Shown here piece by piece: positions 1 to 12,326 of a stretch of DNA of 64,000 nt. Source of the DNA: Saturnia japonica (taxonomy: Eukaryota > Arthropoda > Insecta > Lepidoptera > Saturniidae); the NCBI GenBank assembly GCA_033032175.1, contig CM065309.1, positions 16,802,001 to 16,866,000 of the forward strand, written 5' to 3'. Below the pieces are notes generated by a model, which was not told the DNA's origin, searched no databases, and worked only from the letters and a program-made list of their open reading frames with translations. Position numbers and translations under genes: made by a program. Positions within the stretch are counted from its first letter, which is position 1. Each line of letters begins with the position of its first letter.

Positions 1-263
1 TCAATGATTTTGAAGAGTGTTCTGGTGTATCTTCGAAGATCAAGGTCCAATGCCAATGAAATTAAAATGAAACCACATTTGAGGTATCCTGTAACCAACA
101 AAAAAATAATGATGATGATTCTTTTCTTGTTGGATAGGGGATACCTCAAGAGTGATCCCATTTTAATTTTATTGGCATTGGACCTTAAACTTTGAAGATA
201 ATCAAGGGAACTCTTCAAAATAATTGTAGTTGGTCAACTTTTTTGTTAAAAATTATCTTGTTT
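1..263. repeat. Hairpin MITE-like repeat, head-to-head copies (family H1)
   Basis: The stretch from about 5 to 105 reappears inverted from about 125 to 222, with the shared core 'aaggtccaatgccaat' and its complement, around a short loop of A and GATGAT. The right arm continues to about 263 (compare the 5257 copy), so the left arm is probably cut by the window edge. Single-arm relatives lie at 5257-5460 and 6440-6650. The short open frame inside is a by-product. No transposase is present, and the superfamily is unknown. Confidence 0.7.
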
Positions 264-3017
264 TAAAAATTGTCTTGTCAGTAATACGAGGTATATTGTA
301 ACTCGAAAACAAACTTAGCTAACTATAATTTGCGCGAATTACCTTTGTAGTTTCAAAATGTAGTAAGGTAAAAACTAAATGAACTTTAGTTCTAGCCTTA
401 CTACAGACACTCCTTTTAAACTTGCGAACACGGAATACAACGTACACACGTATAATACAACGTATGTATATACGTTCTCACCCGGAATGCTTCGGCTGCG
501 TGCATCGCATAATAATGCCATTACGTCCTTCACTGTGAGTCTTGGTTCGTTATTTTTGAATGAAAACAGTATCTAAAAGACAAAAATAGTAGCATAATAA
601 ACGACTAATTCGAAAGATTATTTAAGACATTTAAAGTTCATAACATTTGTTTATCGATCACAAAATGATATGTAAATAAGGGACATATTAGATTCCCAAA
701 AAAAGAATATAGAATCACGCATAAAAAGTTGTCAAAGATCTGGTAAAAATGTATTTAACAATAGAAGCGAATCCCTGATAATCCGGGATAAGGCCGGGAA
801 AAATCCACACCGGGAAGCTGTTGGTCTTTTTCTTTGAGTTCGGAGGCAAATATTTCAAAGTAAGGAAAATTTTGTTGAAATTTTTATCCAAATAGGACCT
901 TTTTTTCTTTTTATATAACAGTCATTAAAGTACTTAGTAAAATAGTGATGATGTATATTTAATAAAATACTTTAGGTAATGAGATTAATATTACTTGATT
1001 GAATTTTTTAATTTAATTTCAAATAAGAATGTATTAGCTGATCCGTGTGAATATTTCTCACATTACAGAATATAAACAATCTAGCAGCTGTCATGTTAGA
1101 AACAGATTTTTCATAGATGGCGCCTTGCAATATAATTTCATTAGCATCAAAAGGTGGCATTCCTAATGAAAAGGTTTGTAATATTAATAATGTTTTATTT
1201 CGTTAATAGCGGGCTTAAACATAAGCTTTAAAATTATGTTTAAATAATTAATTTCGATGAAAAATTAACGGAGATAATGGTGCTACCAGGAAGAAATAAT
1301 ATAATACATGACTTTGTTTCCTGTACCTATAGAACCATACGTACGATAAACGTTAATTAACGTTAATTTTGTTTTGAAAGTGCTAAATGCTAAAATTGTC
1401 CTCATTATTTGCAACAATCTAGTTTAGTTTAAAATTACATGCACTATTGCAACCGAAAACCACGGTAACGTAGTGTTCTCCAATTAATCGGTTGTTAAAC
1501 ACGTGTTCAAATTGTTTAACAAACGAACTGTGTTTATTTTGAATGTCGAAAGATTACTGCGCGGTACTTTTTGGTTTGTAGTTTTGAAACGTCTTCTTCG
1601 TTGATTTTATAGTTTTAATACGGTTTTTAAAATACAATTTGGTATTAACTTCATTGTGAGAGGGTTTTATAAGAACTAGCTTGATATTATAAACTATAAT
1701 ACAATATGAGAACTCTAAGTTTTTAAAACAAATACTTATTGGAAATGATTATAGAAACGAAAAAAAATTAAAAACGATTCGAATCTAGTTAGCCCCATGT
1801 ACAAAACAGATAACTGCAATCATTTTGAGTTTAGTGTATTTGTAAATACTAGCGATCGCCCAATGATCGAAATTCAACCAGCGACTTTTAAATCGTAGAC
1901 TATTTTCTGTTTGCCATTTGCAGTATGACACTAAACAATTAAAACAACTGAGTGACAATGCCAATATTTTGGGGGGTCTAAGTTCAATGGCACTAGTCGG
2001 GATAGGATTAGCAGTATTTATTTATTTTATTTAATATATAAGTAGCCGATATTATAGATAAATTTTAGCTTCTGCACTCCTTCTCCATATAAACTTTAAC
2101 CATGCCAAATGTCAAAGTGTTCCGTGCACGCAATACGCTTAAAAAGGGGTACAAAGTTTTTGCTTCAGGTATTAAATATAATGATGATGATAAGAAAATA
2201 AGTAACATCACAGAAATTATTTTAAGTTTGATAAAAAGAATAGAAAATATTTAAAAAGGTGTAATTTCGAATATTTGGTATAGAGAAGTAGAAGGATACA
2301 AGAAGTTTTAAACTAGTTTATAAATCAAAACAATAAAACCCGTCTGTTCTTTAGGAATGCTTAGTAGACGAATTTTTATGCAACAGAAATTAAAGTGTTT
2401 CATTCGAAGGATGTTTCGTAGACAAACTGCTCACACGGCGGTTTTCTTCCTCGCTTGGAAGAGGTTTGTGGAGACAAATACGACCCCGGAGAATAATTCT
2501 TGTTACGAGTGCAGACTATCGCAAACCGAGTGCAATCTTGTATAAACTTTTCGGAACTATATCACACAGGCTCTTTGCTTAGTTCGGGTGCCGGAGTTCT
2601 ATTATTTTCAAATTTGGTTTTGACAAAAGGGAACACATATAATAAAGCTAGTTTAAAACACGTTATATATAAGGCGAAAAGCAAAGAAAAAAACAAAATA
2701 AAAGGAAAACAGGGGCGTGTTAAAATATGAAATATTTTTGATGTCAAACATCTAATGCGGCAGGCCAGACCGGTTGTTGGTTTAGCGACGTTTTGATCTC
2801 AACGTTAGCGGGTGTTGGCGTGGCGATGCTTTTGCCCAACGTTGGTGGTGTGGAACAGAGTTTTTGTTTTGATAGATAGACTGGATTATTTTAAAGTTTC
2901 ATGTTAAAACATAAATAGATTAAAAACGGTTGGTACGTATCGCGATTTCCATACACGTAGTAATAAAATAAACATCTTCACAGTGACTTTCTTGTAGAAA
3001 GTATTGCGCTCAGCATG
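264..3017. other. Non-coding AT-rich stretch
   Basis: Both strands were read and no recognisable coding domain, RNA gene or strong repeat was found. The short open frames at 379-576 and 2357-2730 have no family hallmarks and no splice-flanked structure that I can defend. It could be intergenic or deep intronic sequence. Confidence 0.4.
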
Positions 3018-3182
3018 TGACGGAAATTAGCCATGATGAAATTAGCTGATAATGTGAAATAATTTTTCTGACTTTTATTTTTCTTAATTGTGTAAAGAAG
3101 CAAAGTTAATTAACCATATTGAAATTAAAAAAAGAAAAGTAAAGTGAATTTACATTATTATCATTGATGGCTAATTTCATAA
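3018..3182. repeat. Hairpin MITE-like inverted repeat
   Basis: The left arm starts near 'gaaattagccatgatg' and the right arm ends with 'cattgatggctaatttc'. The two arms are imperfect inverted copies of roughly 60-70 bases around a short AT-rich centre (about 3080-3120). This is the form of a small foldback MITE. No target duplication was resolved with confidence. Confidence 0.6.
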
Positions 3183-3837
3183 TGTTGTTGGCGAGCGAGA
3201 TAAAACTTTTGGGAGTTATTTTTGTTTGGTTGCACTAAAAAGTATAACTACTTACGTTCGTACTTAAGTACACATAATTTTTAATAATTCATAAAATAGT
3301 TTTTTTGTTTCTTTGAATAATGAAAATTGGATAATTTTAAAATTTATAATGATAACAAAATAAAATCACGTAAGTAATAAATCATTTGAAAAATGTCTAC
3401 ATTGGGACAGTGATTTGGCAAAGATTGTAATACAATTAAAATTATAATATGACTTAAAATAAATTTAACCTCAAAGTATAATAAGTGTTCACAATAATAA
3501 TAATCATAACAATATTAAGTGTTCAGATAAACAATTATAACCCATATTTTCTCAGAAGAAGAAATCTTACTTATAATAGTGATAAATGTGGTATCAATGT
3601 ATACATAATAAATTAAATGTTATAGTATTAATACATTAATTACTTAGAAAGCATGATAAAATACAGTGGGTAATTAAGTCGGAGTTCACGGCAAGTCTCA
3701 GGCTGGTTTCCTTTTCCCACAGATTCCCAGTCAACGAACCGCAACACTCACTCGTTGTGACTTATAACGTGTTATGATTGATATCTTAAATTACATTCTA
3801 CATTATTTCTTGTGCGTAGCTTCATCGTCCTCCTAGT

Positions 3838-3945
3838 TAAGTATTTCCCAAGAGCACATCGATAGCAGAAACAGCTAAATTTGATACATTATGGCATACA
3901 AGTTTACGATTTCGAAGCCGATATTCAGTGATTTACATGAATTAT
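3838..3945. repeat. Diverged relative of the 13611-13799 MITE
   Basis: It shares 'gatagcagaaa' followed by a similar AT-rich centre and 'atttcgaagc..atattcagtgatt' with the MITE at 13611-13799. The terminal inverted repeats are decayed here. Family membership rests on an order of short matches seen by eye. Confidence 0.4.
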
Positions 3946-5256
3946 TGAATACTTTTGTTGCACTTTTGAATGCATGCATTTTGAACATTTCAATTAAAAT
4001 AAACATAAGGTCCGAATAAAGATACCTTACCGAATTAATAAACATAAAATTCTCGTATTTCTTTCTTATTAGTCAGATCTTAAATAACAATTTAATATCC
4101 AATTTGAATACATTTTAACAGTCCTCTTGGAGTTCTTGACTTTTAATTAAAGCAAGAGTCCTCATTAATTGGCACCAGACTCCAACAGATATCAGAGGTC
4201 TCAAGTGGCTTACATTTTGAATTTATTTCGTTGATTTTGCGAAAGTTACTTTTTTCTGGTTGATTCTTATGTTATGCGTTTTGTATCTTCTTCTATCATG
4301 CATATCATGTTTTTTAATAACTTGAGTCGCAAACGGGTTAATATGAATCCTAAATATTTGATCCCACTTTTTTTTCCTAGCACTTCAAAGTGGAAACACT
4401 GCCCCTGATTGTAGGCACCGTGTAATGAAATAACATCGACGACCAACATTAACAATCCATCGTCAGTTGCCGCTGTTATTCCAGCCTGCTCAAATGTTAT
4501 GTAGGAAGGAAGGAGAGAAGACACTGACCGGGAGACAGTTTTACAGTACGGTAAAGATTGCTATAGCAAACTTTCTGTTTGTGCTATCGTATATTATAGG
4601 CTTAGGTTATAATCAAAATTGTCAGTTTTTATCAAAAAAAAAAAATTTTTTTACCTGTCGAATCAACGTGACAATCATTTTGTACGTTCTACGTTGAGAG
4701 ATCAAATATTCAGGATGGTCATTAGCGACATCCGCCGAGCACAGTTATGTGTTGATATGTGAATACTTTATGAGCAAAATGTTGTTAGCGGTCTTTACAA
4801 ATGATTTATATATATTAGTAATCCGTTGAAAGTTTTAATGAAATAGATTGTACAAATTTAGAAAAATAATGAACAGTAAATATCAGAATGAAAGTCTTCA
4901 GTAAACTAACTTTGGAAAGATACACACGATATTAAATTTCAGTTACCTACTCACTGCAAATATAAATACCATAACAATGATAATAGATCGAATGTTAAGA
5001 GGTCTGTTTATAGACACGTATCACCGAAATCAAGAAGGCCACAGTTCTGAGGCCAGTGATAATAGGTTGCTAGTCTTGAGGACTGAGTTGGAATACTCCG
5101 TGTGCCAGTGCGTGTAGACAATCTCACCCTACAGACTGAAAATGCAGCAGTAGAAGTACCTACTGATGCTTTATGCTACAAATTGGCGTGGTGTTGTCAT
5201 GAACGTGACTATTATTTTCAGAGAGTTGCAACTGCATTTATATACTATACTATTTA
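3946..5256. other. Non-coding stretch without recognised features
   Basis: No domain-bearing open frame, RNA gene or well-formed repeat was recognised here. The small frames at 4267-4697 overlap on opposite strands and have no family features. Confidence 0.35.
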
Positions 5257-5460
5257 ACTAACAAGATAATTTTTAACAAAAAAGATAATCTACTTCAATG
5301 GTTTTGAAGGTTCCCTGGTGTATCTTCGGAGTTAACGGTCCAATCCCAATGAAATTAAAATGGAATCACCCTTGGGGTAGCCCCTATCAAAAAAAAATCA
5401 TTCAAATCGGGTGATAAGCAAAGGAGTTATGGTAGAACATCCATAAAAAAAATATACACG
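5257..5460 (+). repeat. Single-arm copy of repeat family H1
   Basis: It begins 'caagataatttttaacaaaa', the same as the reverse complement of 244-263. It then follows the 1-263 arm through the 'ggtccaatcccaatgaaatt' core and continues with a tail not seen there (about 5400-5460). It is a half element rather than a hairpin. Confidence 0.6.
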
Positions 5461-6044
5461 TGAGTTATGTAACGCTGTCGGCGTCCATGGGTGTTGGTGC
5501 TTTCGCTGTTAAACCTTGTGTTGACTCTGTCACTCGTTTAACTTTACATTGCTTTAGCAAAGTTACTATTTCCTAATATTAATTTCAAATGATCCACAAT
5601 AATTTATAGATTTACAGCACTTCCTTTTAAATGAAATGAAGAATATCGTAAAAACAAACAAATTGTAAAAAAAATGTAAAACTATATAAAACGTAATTTT
5701 ATGGTAAACCCTATTAGATATCTTCGCAGGGACACTTGTATATTAAAATAAAAATTTAAAATTGTCTAGAGCAAACCACGAAAGCATGTGCACGGACTTC
5801 CTGGCGCTATACGTTGAATACAAATGTGCTAATCTCTTGTGCTATAGACACGGCACGTGGAATATAACAAGTTCGTTGAAGATATTATTATACCTACTTG
5901 GTAGTAAGATACAGGATCAACACTGCATTAAAGTATCAGACCATTTCTATGGAGGAAGTAACTTTATTGGGACTGTTAAGTGCCTAACTGTCGTCGTTAG
6001 TTGATTTTGTATATCCATTTTATATATCTGTTTTATATATTTAT

Positions 6045-6295
6045 AATGAAACTAGTTGTGCACCACGGTTTCATCCATATTACATTTATTCAATCAACTC
6101 TCCTATCCTATCGCCTATCGTTCTTCTCACTTCCAGTACTTATCTACAGATTTCCAGACTGCTTGATATTCATGATTAGGTACTTACTGCTCCGCTTCTT
6201 AGATTCGTAGCTTGAAGTTTATAATCATCCTCAATAATAGGCTATAAAGTACAAAGATAATTTTTCAAATCTTAAAGGTAGTTAATGAGATTAGT
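6045..6295 (+). repeat. Dispersed repeat family D ('cggtttcacccgtgtt' type)
   Basis: The head 'ctagttgtgcaccacggttt' and a tail containing 'ctataaagtacaa..tttttcaaat..gagattagtgcgtt' match the other family members at 16275, 18178, 35105, 35265, 42680 and 49140. Order and spacing are conserved, so this is one interspersed family of roughly 250-300 bp. No coding sequence or tRNA-like boxes were found. The mobilising machinery is unknown. Confidence 0.6.
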
Positions 6296-6439
6296 GCGTT
6301 CCCACTAAAGGATTCATTCCCGGCCCTTTTTGTAATTCTATGTAAAAATCAGCTTTTGAATGATTTTTTTTTTCACAAAATAATTAAACCTTCATAAAAT
6401 AATCAGGTAAAAAAGTAATTAGATAAAATTCAACCTAAA

Positions 6440-6650
6440 TCTCTTACAAGACAATTTCTATCAAAAAAGAAAACCAGCTTCAAATTTGTTTAAAGAGTTC
6501 TCTAGTGTAGGTATCTTTGATCTAATGCCAATGAAATATAAATAAGACTACCCATGAGGTGTCCCCTTTCCAACGAAAAAAGAATCATCTAAATTGGTTC
6601 AACAAAGAAATTACGCCTGAACATTTATAAAAAAAATCATTCGAATTGAA
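6440..6650 (+). repeat. Single-arm copy of repeat family H1 (diverged)
   Basis: It contains 'ctaatgccaatgaaat' and 'gaggtgtcccctttccaac' in the same order as 1-263 and 5257-5460. The tail matches the 5400-5460 tail ('..gaacatttataaaaaaa'). Confidence 0.55.
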
Positions 6651-9349
6651 AACCTCCTTTTAGTTTGAAGTTTGTTAGAAATGAACAAAGAACTTCTGTC
6701 TAAAACAGTTTAAACTCCTAAAACAAAAATCAACTTAATTAGAACATACGTTGTTTTTTTAGATAGATCTAAATTTGTCTATAACACTTAAAACTTTAAA
6801 CTTAAAAAAAATACTTAATCAGACTTAAGTTCCTTTAACAAGCAGGCCCCTACAGGGATCAGTATTCATCCCATAAAATTAAAATGACCAGATATGGTTT
6901 AAAAATGGTTAGATACTTTTATTACTAAAATAAAATCAACCATAACAAATGAAATAATAATGTTTCGTCTCCAAGCCGAGTCGGCACAAACGCAAACTAA
7001 TCAAAATGTCTGGAAAATTATCTAACACATAACAAAAAAATTAGTGAGTTGATAAAAGGTTTTTATGATTTAAAGTCAAAAATTGGATATCATAACGAAT
7101 TATTCTAAAATATATTTTTTAAAGAGCTTAATATCAAATCACCAATAATATCGTGAATCGACAGCTGTATAACTTTTTCCAAAGTACAATAATGATTCCT
7201 ATCATAGTGACATCGGGTCAATGCAGACAGACGATCATAAGAGAGTTGAAAATTGTCAGTAACTTCAAACGCTGTCTGCAGCGCGGTATGCGTTGAATAC
7301 AAATGTACTTCTGCTATAATGATATGGCACGTAGAGAATCTGACGTTGCTTGTGTATAATGCAATGAAGTCTCTGCAGTGTAAATACGAAGACAGCTCGA
7401 CTGGAATTAACTTATGAAGTATTAGAATTTGATTACCTATATTTTAAATTTAATCGTAAGCGTTATCAATTCCACAATTTGATTTCATACCCTTTTATTG
7501 CAGACTAAAAAGAATACGGTTATTAGTGCATTGTATGTGCAATGTATGTAACATTTTACCTTTTTTATTACTACATAGTGTTTCTTTTTCATATTGGACA
7601 TTTTAGGCATAATTTAGAAGTCAGAACTTCACAAAACCAATCACTAACCAGATGGTTTAACCGTTAATTTAATTATATATTTTTTATTTTTTTTAAGTAC
7701 TCAGTCATAAACCATTTTAAAAATATATGATATGATTTTTAGAAAAATAAATAGAACATACTAGAATTTAACATCGTCAATAATACATGCAAGGCTTTAC
7801 TTATAAAAATCTGTTAAAATGTAAACACCGATTAAAGTGTTTCCCTCTTTGTTCAATCTATATTGTTAGAAGAAGACAAAGCTAATAAACGTATAAAAGG
7901 CCAGTAGTGTAACACGATAATTATGTACTTAATAATTATTATATAAAAATTTAATTTAAAATAATATTATTAACATAAATTTTAATACCATCATGTGACC
8001 AACCGAACTGCCGATTGTGCGTGAAGTTCATTATTAAAGAAGGCATGGATCGGCCTGAACACCAGCGTTATATGATAATATCACGCCATAATATGGCATC
8101 AGATAAGTCTGTCCCATTGTCAAATTGCTTATGTAGGCTTAAAATATAATGTTCAAAATGTATTTCGTAAATACATTTTATTGGCAACAAATCATTAAAT
8201 CTACTTTTGCTGTCCAATTTCAATATCTATATAAATATATAGTTTCACTGTTGGCAGGTAATTTAATCTAAGTTACCTATGATGACAATAAAGTCAATGC
8301 AACATTATCACATCCTTTCAAAGTCACCTCCTGAAAAAGTACATATGCGGTGACGGTGTCTCGTTACATTTCAGGTGTAGTTTGGCATTACTGCATGTTT
8401 TAAATCTAATTTCAAATATCGAAAGTTCTTCCTTTTCTTTGTAATGGGTTGTTTGTTTGCTGAGAGCAATAGTTGAGATAGTTCCAAATTGGAACAGCTT
8501 TTGAATTTTGAAGAGGCTTGCAAAATTTATCTCTTGTATTATTTGTGATAAAGGCTCGAATTTGTTTATCAGGTAACATCGAGTGAAACTATTCAAAATG
8601 TATAAGTTATAATACGTGTACTTATGTACACGCATCTATTTTTACTTACTAAATAAAGTTATTACTTAACTTATACTTTTACATAAACTTATACTTAAAA
8701 TTTACTAAGTACCTACAAAGCCTATGTACGGTGAAAAGCTTTTACTACTTTGGAAACTGCTATTGTCTTGTTTGATTTTAGCTTATCTAAGTTGTTTTAA
8801 AATAATATTGTTTTAGTTAACAAACTACATTAAAATAACATTTTACATTGGAAATGTTGATTGGTTGTACTTACAGTTAATGTGTATTTCATTACTTTAA
8901 TATCCCTCTAAAAATATCTTTAGTAATTATGCTAGTTACTACATTATTTGCAATTGTAGAATATCTGTTCAATTTTGAAAACTATTATTCCAATTATTTA
9001 CATGCCGGTTTCTTACTGCAAATTTCTTTTTCGAAACAGTGGTTATTTTGAATATGAAGACGAACTTGTAACAGGGGATGCACTACGATAATTTCAATAA
9101 TTGTAAGTACGACAGCGTAGTGCAGAAATTGATAATTTAATTAATTTTAACTCATTATCTTCTTTTTCTGCTTACCCTAATCTCACCCAACTAGGTACAA
9201 AACAACATTTTTCCTCTTCCACTTCTCTCTATCATCTGTCATTTCAATATTCACATATTTTATACAGGTATAGGTAATTCACTACATAATCTATCCATAG
9301 GTACCATATTCTCGTCTTCCTTTACTCCTATATTCGTCCACCTTCATAC
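6651..9349. other. Non-coding AT-rich stretch
   Basis: No coding domain or RNA gene was recognised on either strand. The 103-codon frame at 8324-8635 (minus) has no recognisable motif and low-complexity composition, so I do not call it a gene. Confidence 0.35.
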
Positions 9350-9353
9350 TTAA

Positions 9354-9769
9354 AGGGCCGCTCTGACTAACAGTTGGCCGGCAGATATTAGCCTGTCAGT
9401 AAATTATAATAGACTATATACTTAAAGTTTCTTTTAAGGTTTTGGACTGACGGCTTAAGCGAACTGCGAGTGGGTGACCACGAGTCTCAGTCTACAGGTA
9501 TCGATCAGATAATCCCTAACCTCAATGCCAAATCAAACACACACATGCAGTTACCGGTGCACTGTGTGAACTGACGATCCGCTGCAGTGTTGAACTGCCG
9601 ACTGCCGACTATCGCCTGCTAGTGCGTGGACATGGATAGTTAATAGAGCCGCTATTACACCATTGCTGGCAGGCAAGAATCGCTTAATTAGTGGACTGTA
9701 CTGACCTTGGACGGAAGGATGACTGATCAGATGAAAGACTGCAGGTAAACTGTAAGTTAGTGGGGCCCT
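9354..9769. mobile_element. TTAA-flanked MITE (piggyBac-type target site)
   Basis: The element begins AGGGCCGCTCTGACTAACAG and ends with an imperfect inverted copy (..ctgtaagttagtggggccct). It is flanked on both sides by TTAA (9350-9353 and 9770-9773). The interior has a higher GC content than the surroundings and no open frame. TTAA duplication is the hallmark of piggyBac insertion, so a non-autonomous piggyBac derivative is the best reading. The internal ends were not compared with any autonomous parent. Confidence 0.75.
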
Positions 9770-10061
9770 TTAAACTTTTCTAGTTAAATGAGTTTCATGC
9801 CTCATGGCATGCAATTACAATACGAACATATTACTCCTCAGCTTCGTTGTCACTAGTTTTACTTGCATGCCTACATGCTTCTTTTAATTCTGCTTCTTTT
9901 CGTGTTATAATTATGCTAAAACTACATTTGATGTTGATCAAAATAAAAAACTTTATAACTAGAAAAATTTATAGAAAAAATGTTTTTTCAACGATCGTTC
10001 GTTATTCGTAGTAACCTAGTATTTTATTTTATTTTGATTATTATAATTATACATAACTTCC

Positions 10062-10315
10062 TTATTAGCCTAGTGGTAGTAAGCGCGACTGCTATGTTCG
10101 AGGTTCTGAGTTCGATTCGGTCGAGCAAAGTGTTATTGGGGTTTTCTATACATTCTCAGTAGCAGCTCGGAATTTGGCTTTGTGCCCAATTAATGGCTAT
10201 AGGCTAGCCCCCTATTACATGAAACCTAAAATCATACCCTGCGAACTGTAGGTGTACATTAGTACACCTCTGCCTAACCCTTCGGGGATACAGGCGTGAT
10301 GGTATGTTATGTTAG
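10062..10315 (+). mobile_element. tRNA-derived SINE
   Basis: The head carries Pol III promoter-like boxes: an A box 'tagcctagtgg' at 10065-10075 and a B box 'gagttcgattc' at 10108-10118, spaced as in a tRNA gene. The body is not tRNA-like, and the 3' end finishes in a short 'tatgttatgtta' tail. The body matches a split, minus-strand copy at 12243-12326 and 13574-13880, which confirms a dispersed family. No target duplication was convincingly identified. Confidence 0.7.
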
Positions 10316-11079
10316 GAAAACATATTTTCTTTTTTATAAACACACCATAATAAGAAATCTAATAAGGAAACGAAACAAAATATATTAGAAAAGCACGTGA
10401 CACACAATGATACAATTATAAACTGTAACTGTTGACAAACCCACTCTGAATAAGCCGTCAAACTTTAAAAAAAAAAGTTATAATAACACAAGTCTGATCT
10501 AAACTATAAAAAATATCCATTGTTCCCCGTAACGCCTCAATAGTCTTCACGTAAAAACCCTACCTACATCACGACACCTGTCGGCCACTGTCGGAGAATA
10601 ATGGTATATTTAACGCGCTATTGCTCCAACCAATATCCAACAGAAAGATTGAAAAAATATTTATAGTATCTTTGCCTGTCATACAAACTTGTTATAGTTG
10701 CTTTCTGATAGCTTTTGTAGTGTTCTCCAGTTTTGAGAATTAATTAATACTTAACTGGCATATCATACATACGAATGTCCTGTTATACTAACGAATACAT
10801 GAATAAATTTAAATATCAAAGTAAAGTTGAATAAACAATATCTTAAATGATTTTAATGAAAAGAATCATTTACGTTTATGTATATTTTTGTAATTTAATG
10901 CAATTTTATTTGAAGTAATGACGGCTCAATAGTGCTCAATAGTCCTGTCTGTATATTTCAAAATTTCCTGATAGATGCCCTGTATGAAGGACACCGATCA
11001 CGCACATGCCATAATTTTTTTAAATATCTATCTGTCGGTTTGTATGTCCAGATTTAACTGAAAAACGGTTTGAGAGATT

Positions 11080-11275
11080 CTTATGAAATTTCGTACACGG
11101 AAAGTATAAGTCATTTCATAATAATTGATGGACTATAACAATTGTCAATATTACTTTTACAAATCATAAAAAAATTAAATTTTCATCAATTCTCAACTGA
11201 TTCTTATTTAATTTTGTACACGGGAAGTATATGATACTTCTCAATTGATGGACTATATGAGTTGTCAATAATATA
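11080..11275 (+). repeat. Two-copy tandem repeat of about 115-120 bp
   Basis: Two adjacent blocks each contain 'tcgtacacggaaagtata' or 'tgtacacgggaagtatatga', then 'attgatggactata', then 'ttgtcaata'. They are diverged from each other, so this is an old local duplication. Confidence 0.55.
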
Positions 11276-11290
11276 CATAAGTAAATAAAT

Positions 11291-12242
11291 AAAATTACGG
11301 GATGAAAATAATTACTGCGTTAATAAAAGCTTGAGAAGCCGCGGGCACACCACTATTATTATATCAAGATGTAATCCTATTTAGGTTAGTATTATTATTA
11401 ATTTTTGAGCCATTGACTATTTTGGTTTTAAGATCCACTTAAAATCTGGTTAGCTAGACAAAACAAAACTGTGGTCGATTTTAATTATAATAGTAACTTC
11501 TTAGTCAATTAAGGTTTGAAGAAGTCTTCAAAATCCCTTACTTTCCAGGCATAAGTAATCTATAAAGTTCTCAGTTTCTCGTAGCGAATTAGAAAAGTGA
11601 CTGGAAGTAGTAAACAGGTTCTTGGTAAGCCGCTTACGTCCCGCTTTGTGAAACTTTCACAAACTTGAAAATTTAATGAATAAAAACTAGGTATCGCGCT
11701 GTTTTCGTACACATGAATATTCTCATTTATCTACTCTTTCATATTATATTTTTAAATTGTTTTTTTTTTTTTTTTTTTTGATGAAGTATCTCTCAACCCA
11801 AACCAAAACCCAAACACGCGCAATATAATTGTTGTCGGTCTGTCTGTTTGTTTATTGTGGCTTGTCTGCAAACCCATTTATACTGGGCTTTTATTGGCAA
11901 GTAGAGTAATAGAGGAATTTAGCTTACATATCATTACAATTTTTCATAGGAGCTTAACAATAATGATTAAGTTATAATATAATCCACTTTAAATCCTGTT
12001 GTTAATACGTAGTTACCGTGGAAAATTGTATTCACGTGAACGAACTCACAATCACCAGCCAGTATAGCAATAGAAAAAATTCTTACTACATCATAATACA
12101 GTAAATTCTAGTCTTCTATTCACGATAACAGAAGACCTAGAGTAAACTCTGCTAGAGTTGTGTTCCATTGGACAGCGACCACCATACATCATGTGAAACA
12201 CGCTCAATATAGTTCACGCTTAGGCGTATTATAACATATCAA
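11291..12242. other. Non-coding stretch, contains a T run
   Basis: It holds a poly-T run near 11760-11779 and no recognised gene. Part of it (about 12150-12240) resembles old dispersed repeat sequence seen elsewhere in the window, but I could not define a boundary. Confidence 0.3.
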
Positions 12243-12326
12243 TTTACGCATGTATCCCCGAAGGGTTAGGTAGAGGTGTATTAATGCACATCCACAGTTC
12301 GTCTGATAAATTTTTAGGTACCATAT
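12243..12326 (-). mobile_element. 3' part of an old SINE split by mariner
   Basis: Reverse-complemented, this reads 'cgaactgtggatgtgcatt..cctaacccttcggggataca', matching the 3' half of the SINE at 10062-10315. Toward higher coordinates it stays SINE-like ('ggtacctaaaa') up to the mariner edge. The remainder of the same SINE resumes after the mariner at 13574. Confidence 0.7.

Noticed and set aside
8324..8635. 103-codon minus-strand frame
   Set aside because: No domain, no neighbouring exon signals, and composition like the surrounding non-coding DNA.
12314..12322. 'ttaggtacc' as the left end of the mariner
   Set aside because: It looks like the TTAGGT end of mariner, but alignment with the SINE shows it is SINE sequence. 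The mariner starts a few bases later with a decayed end.
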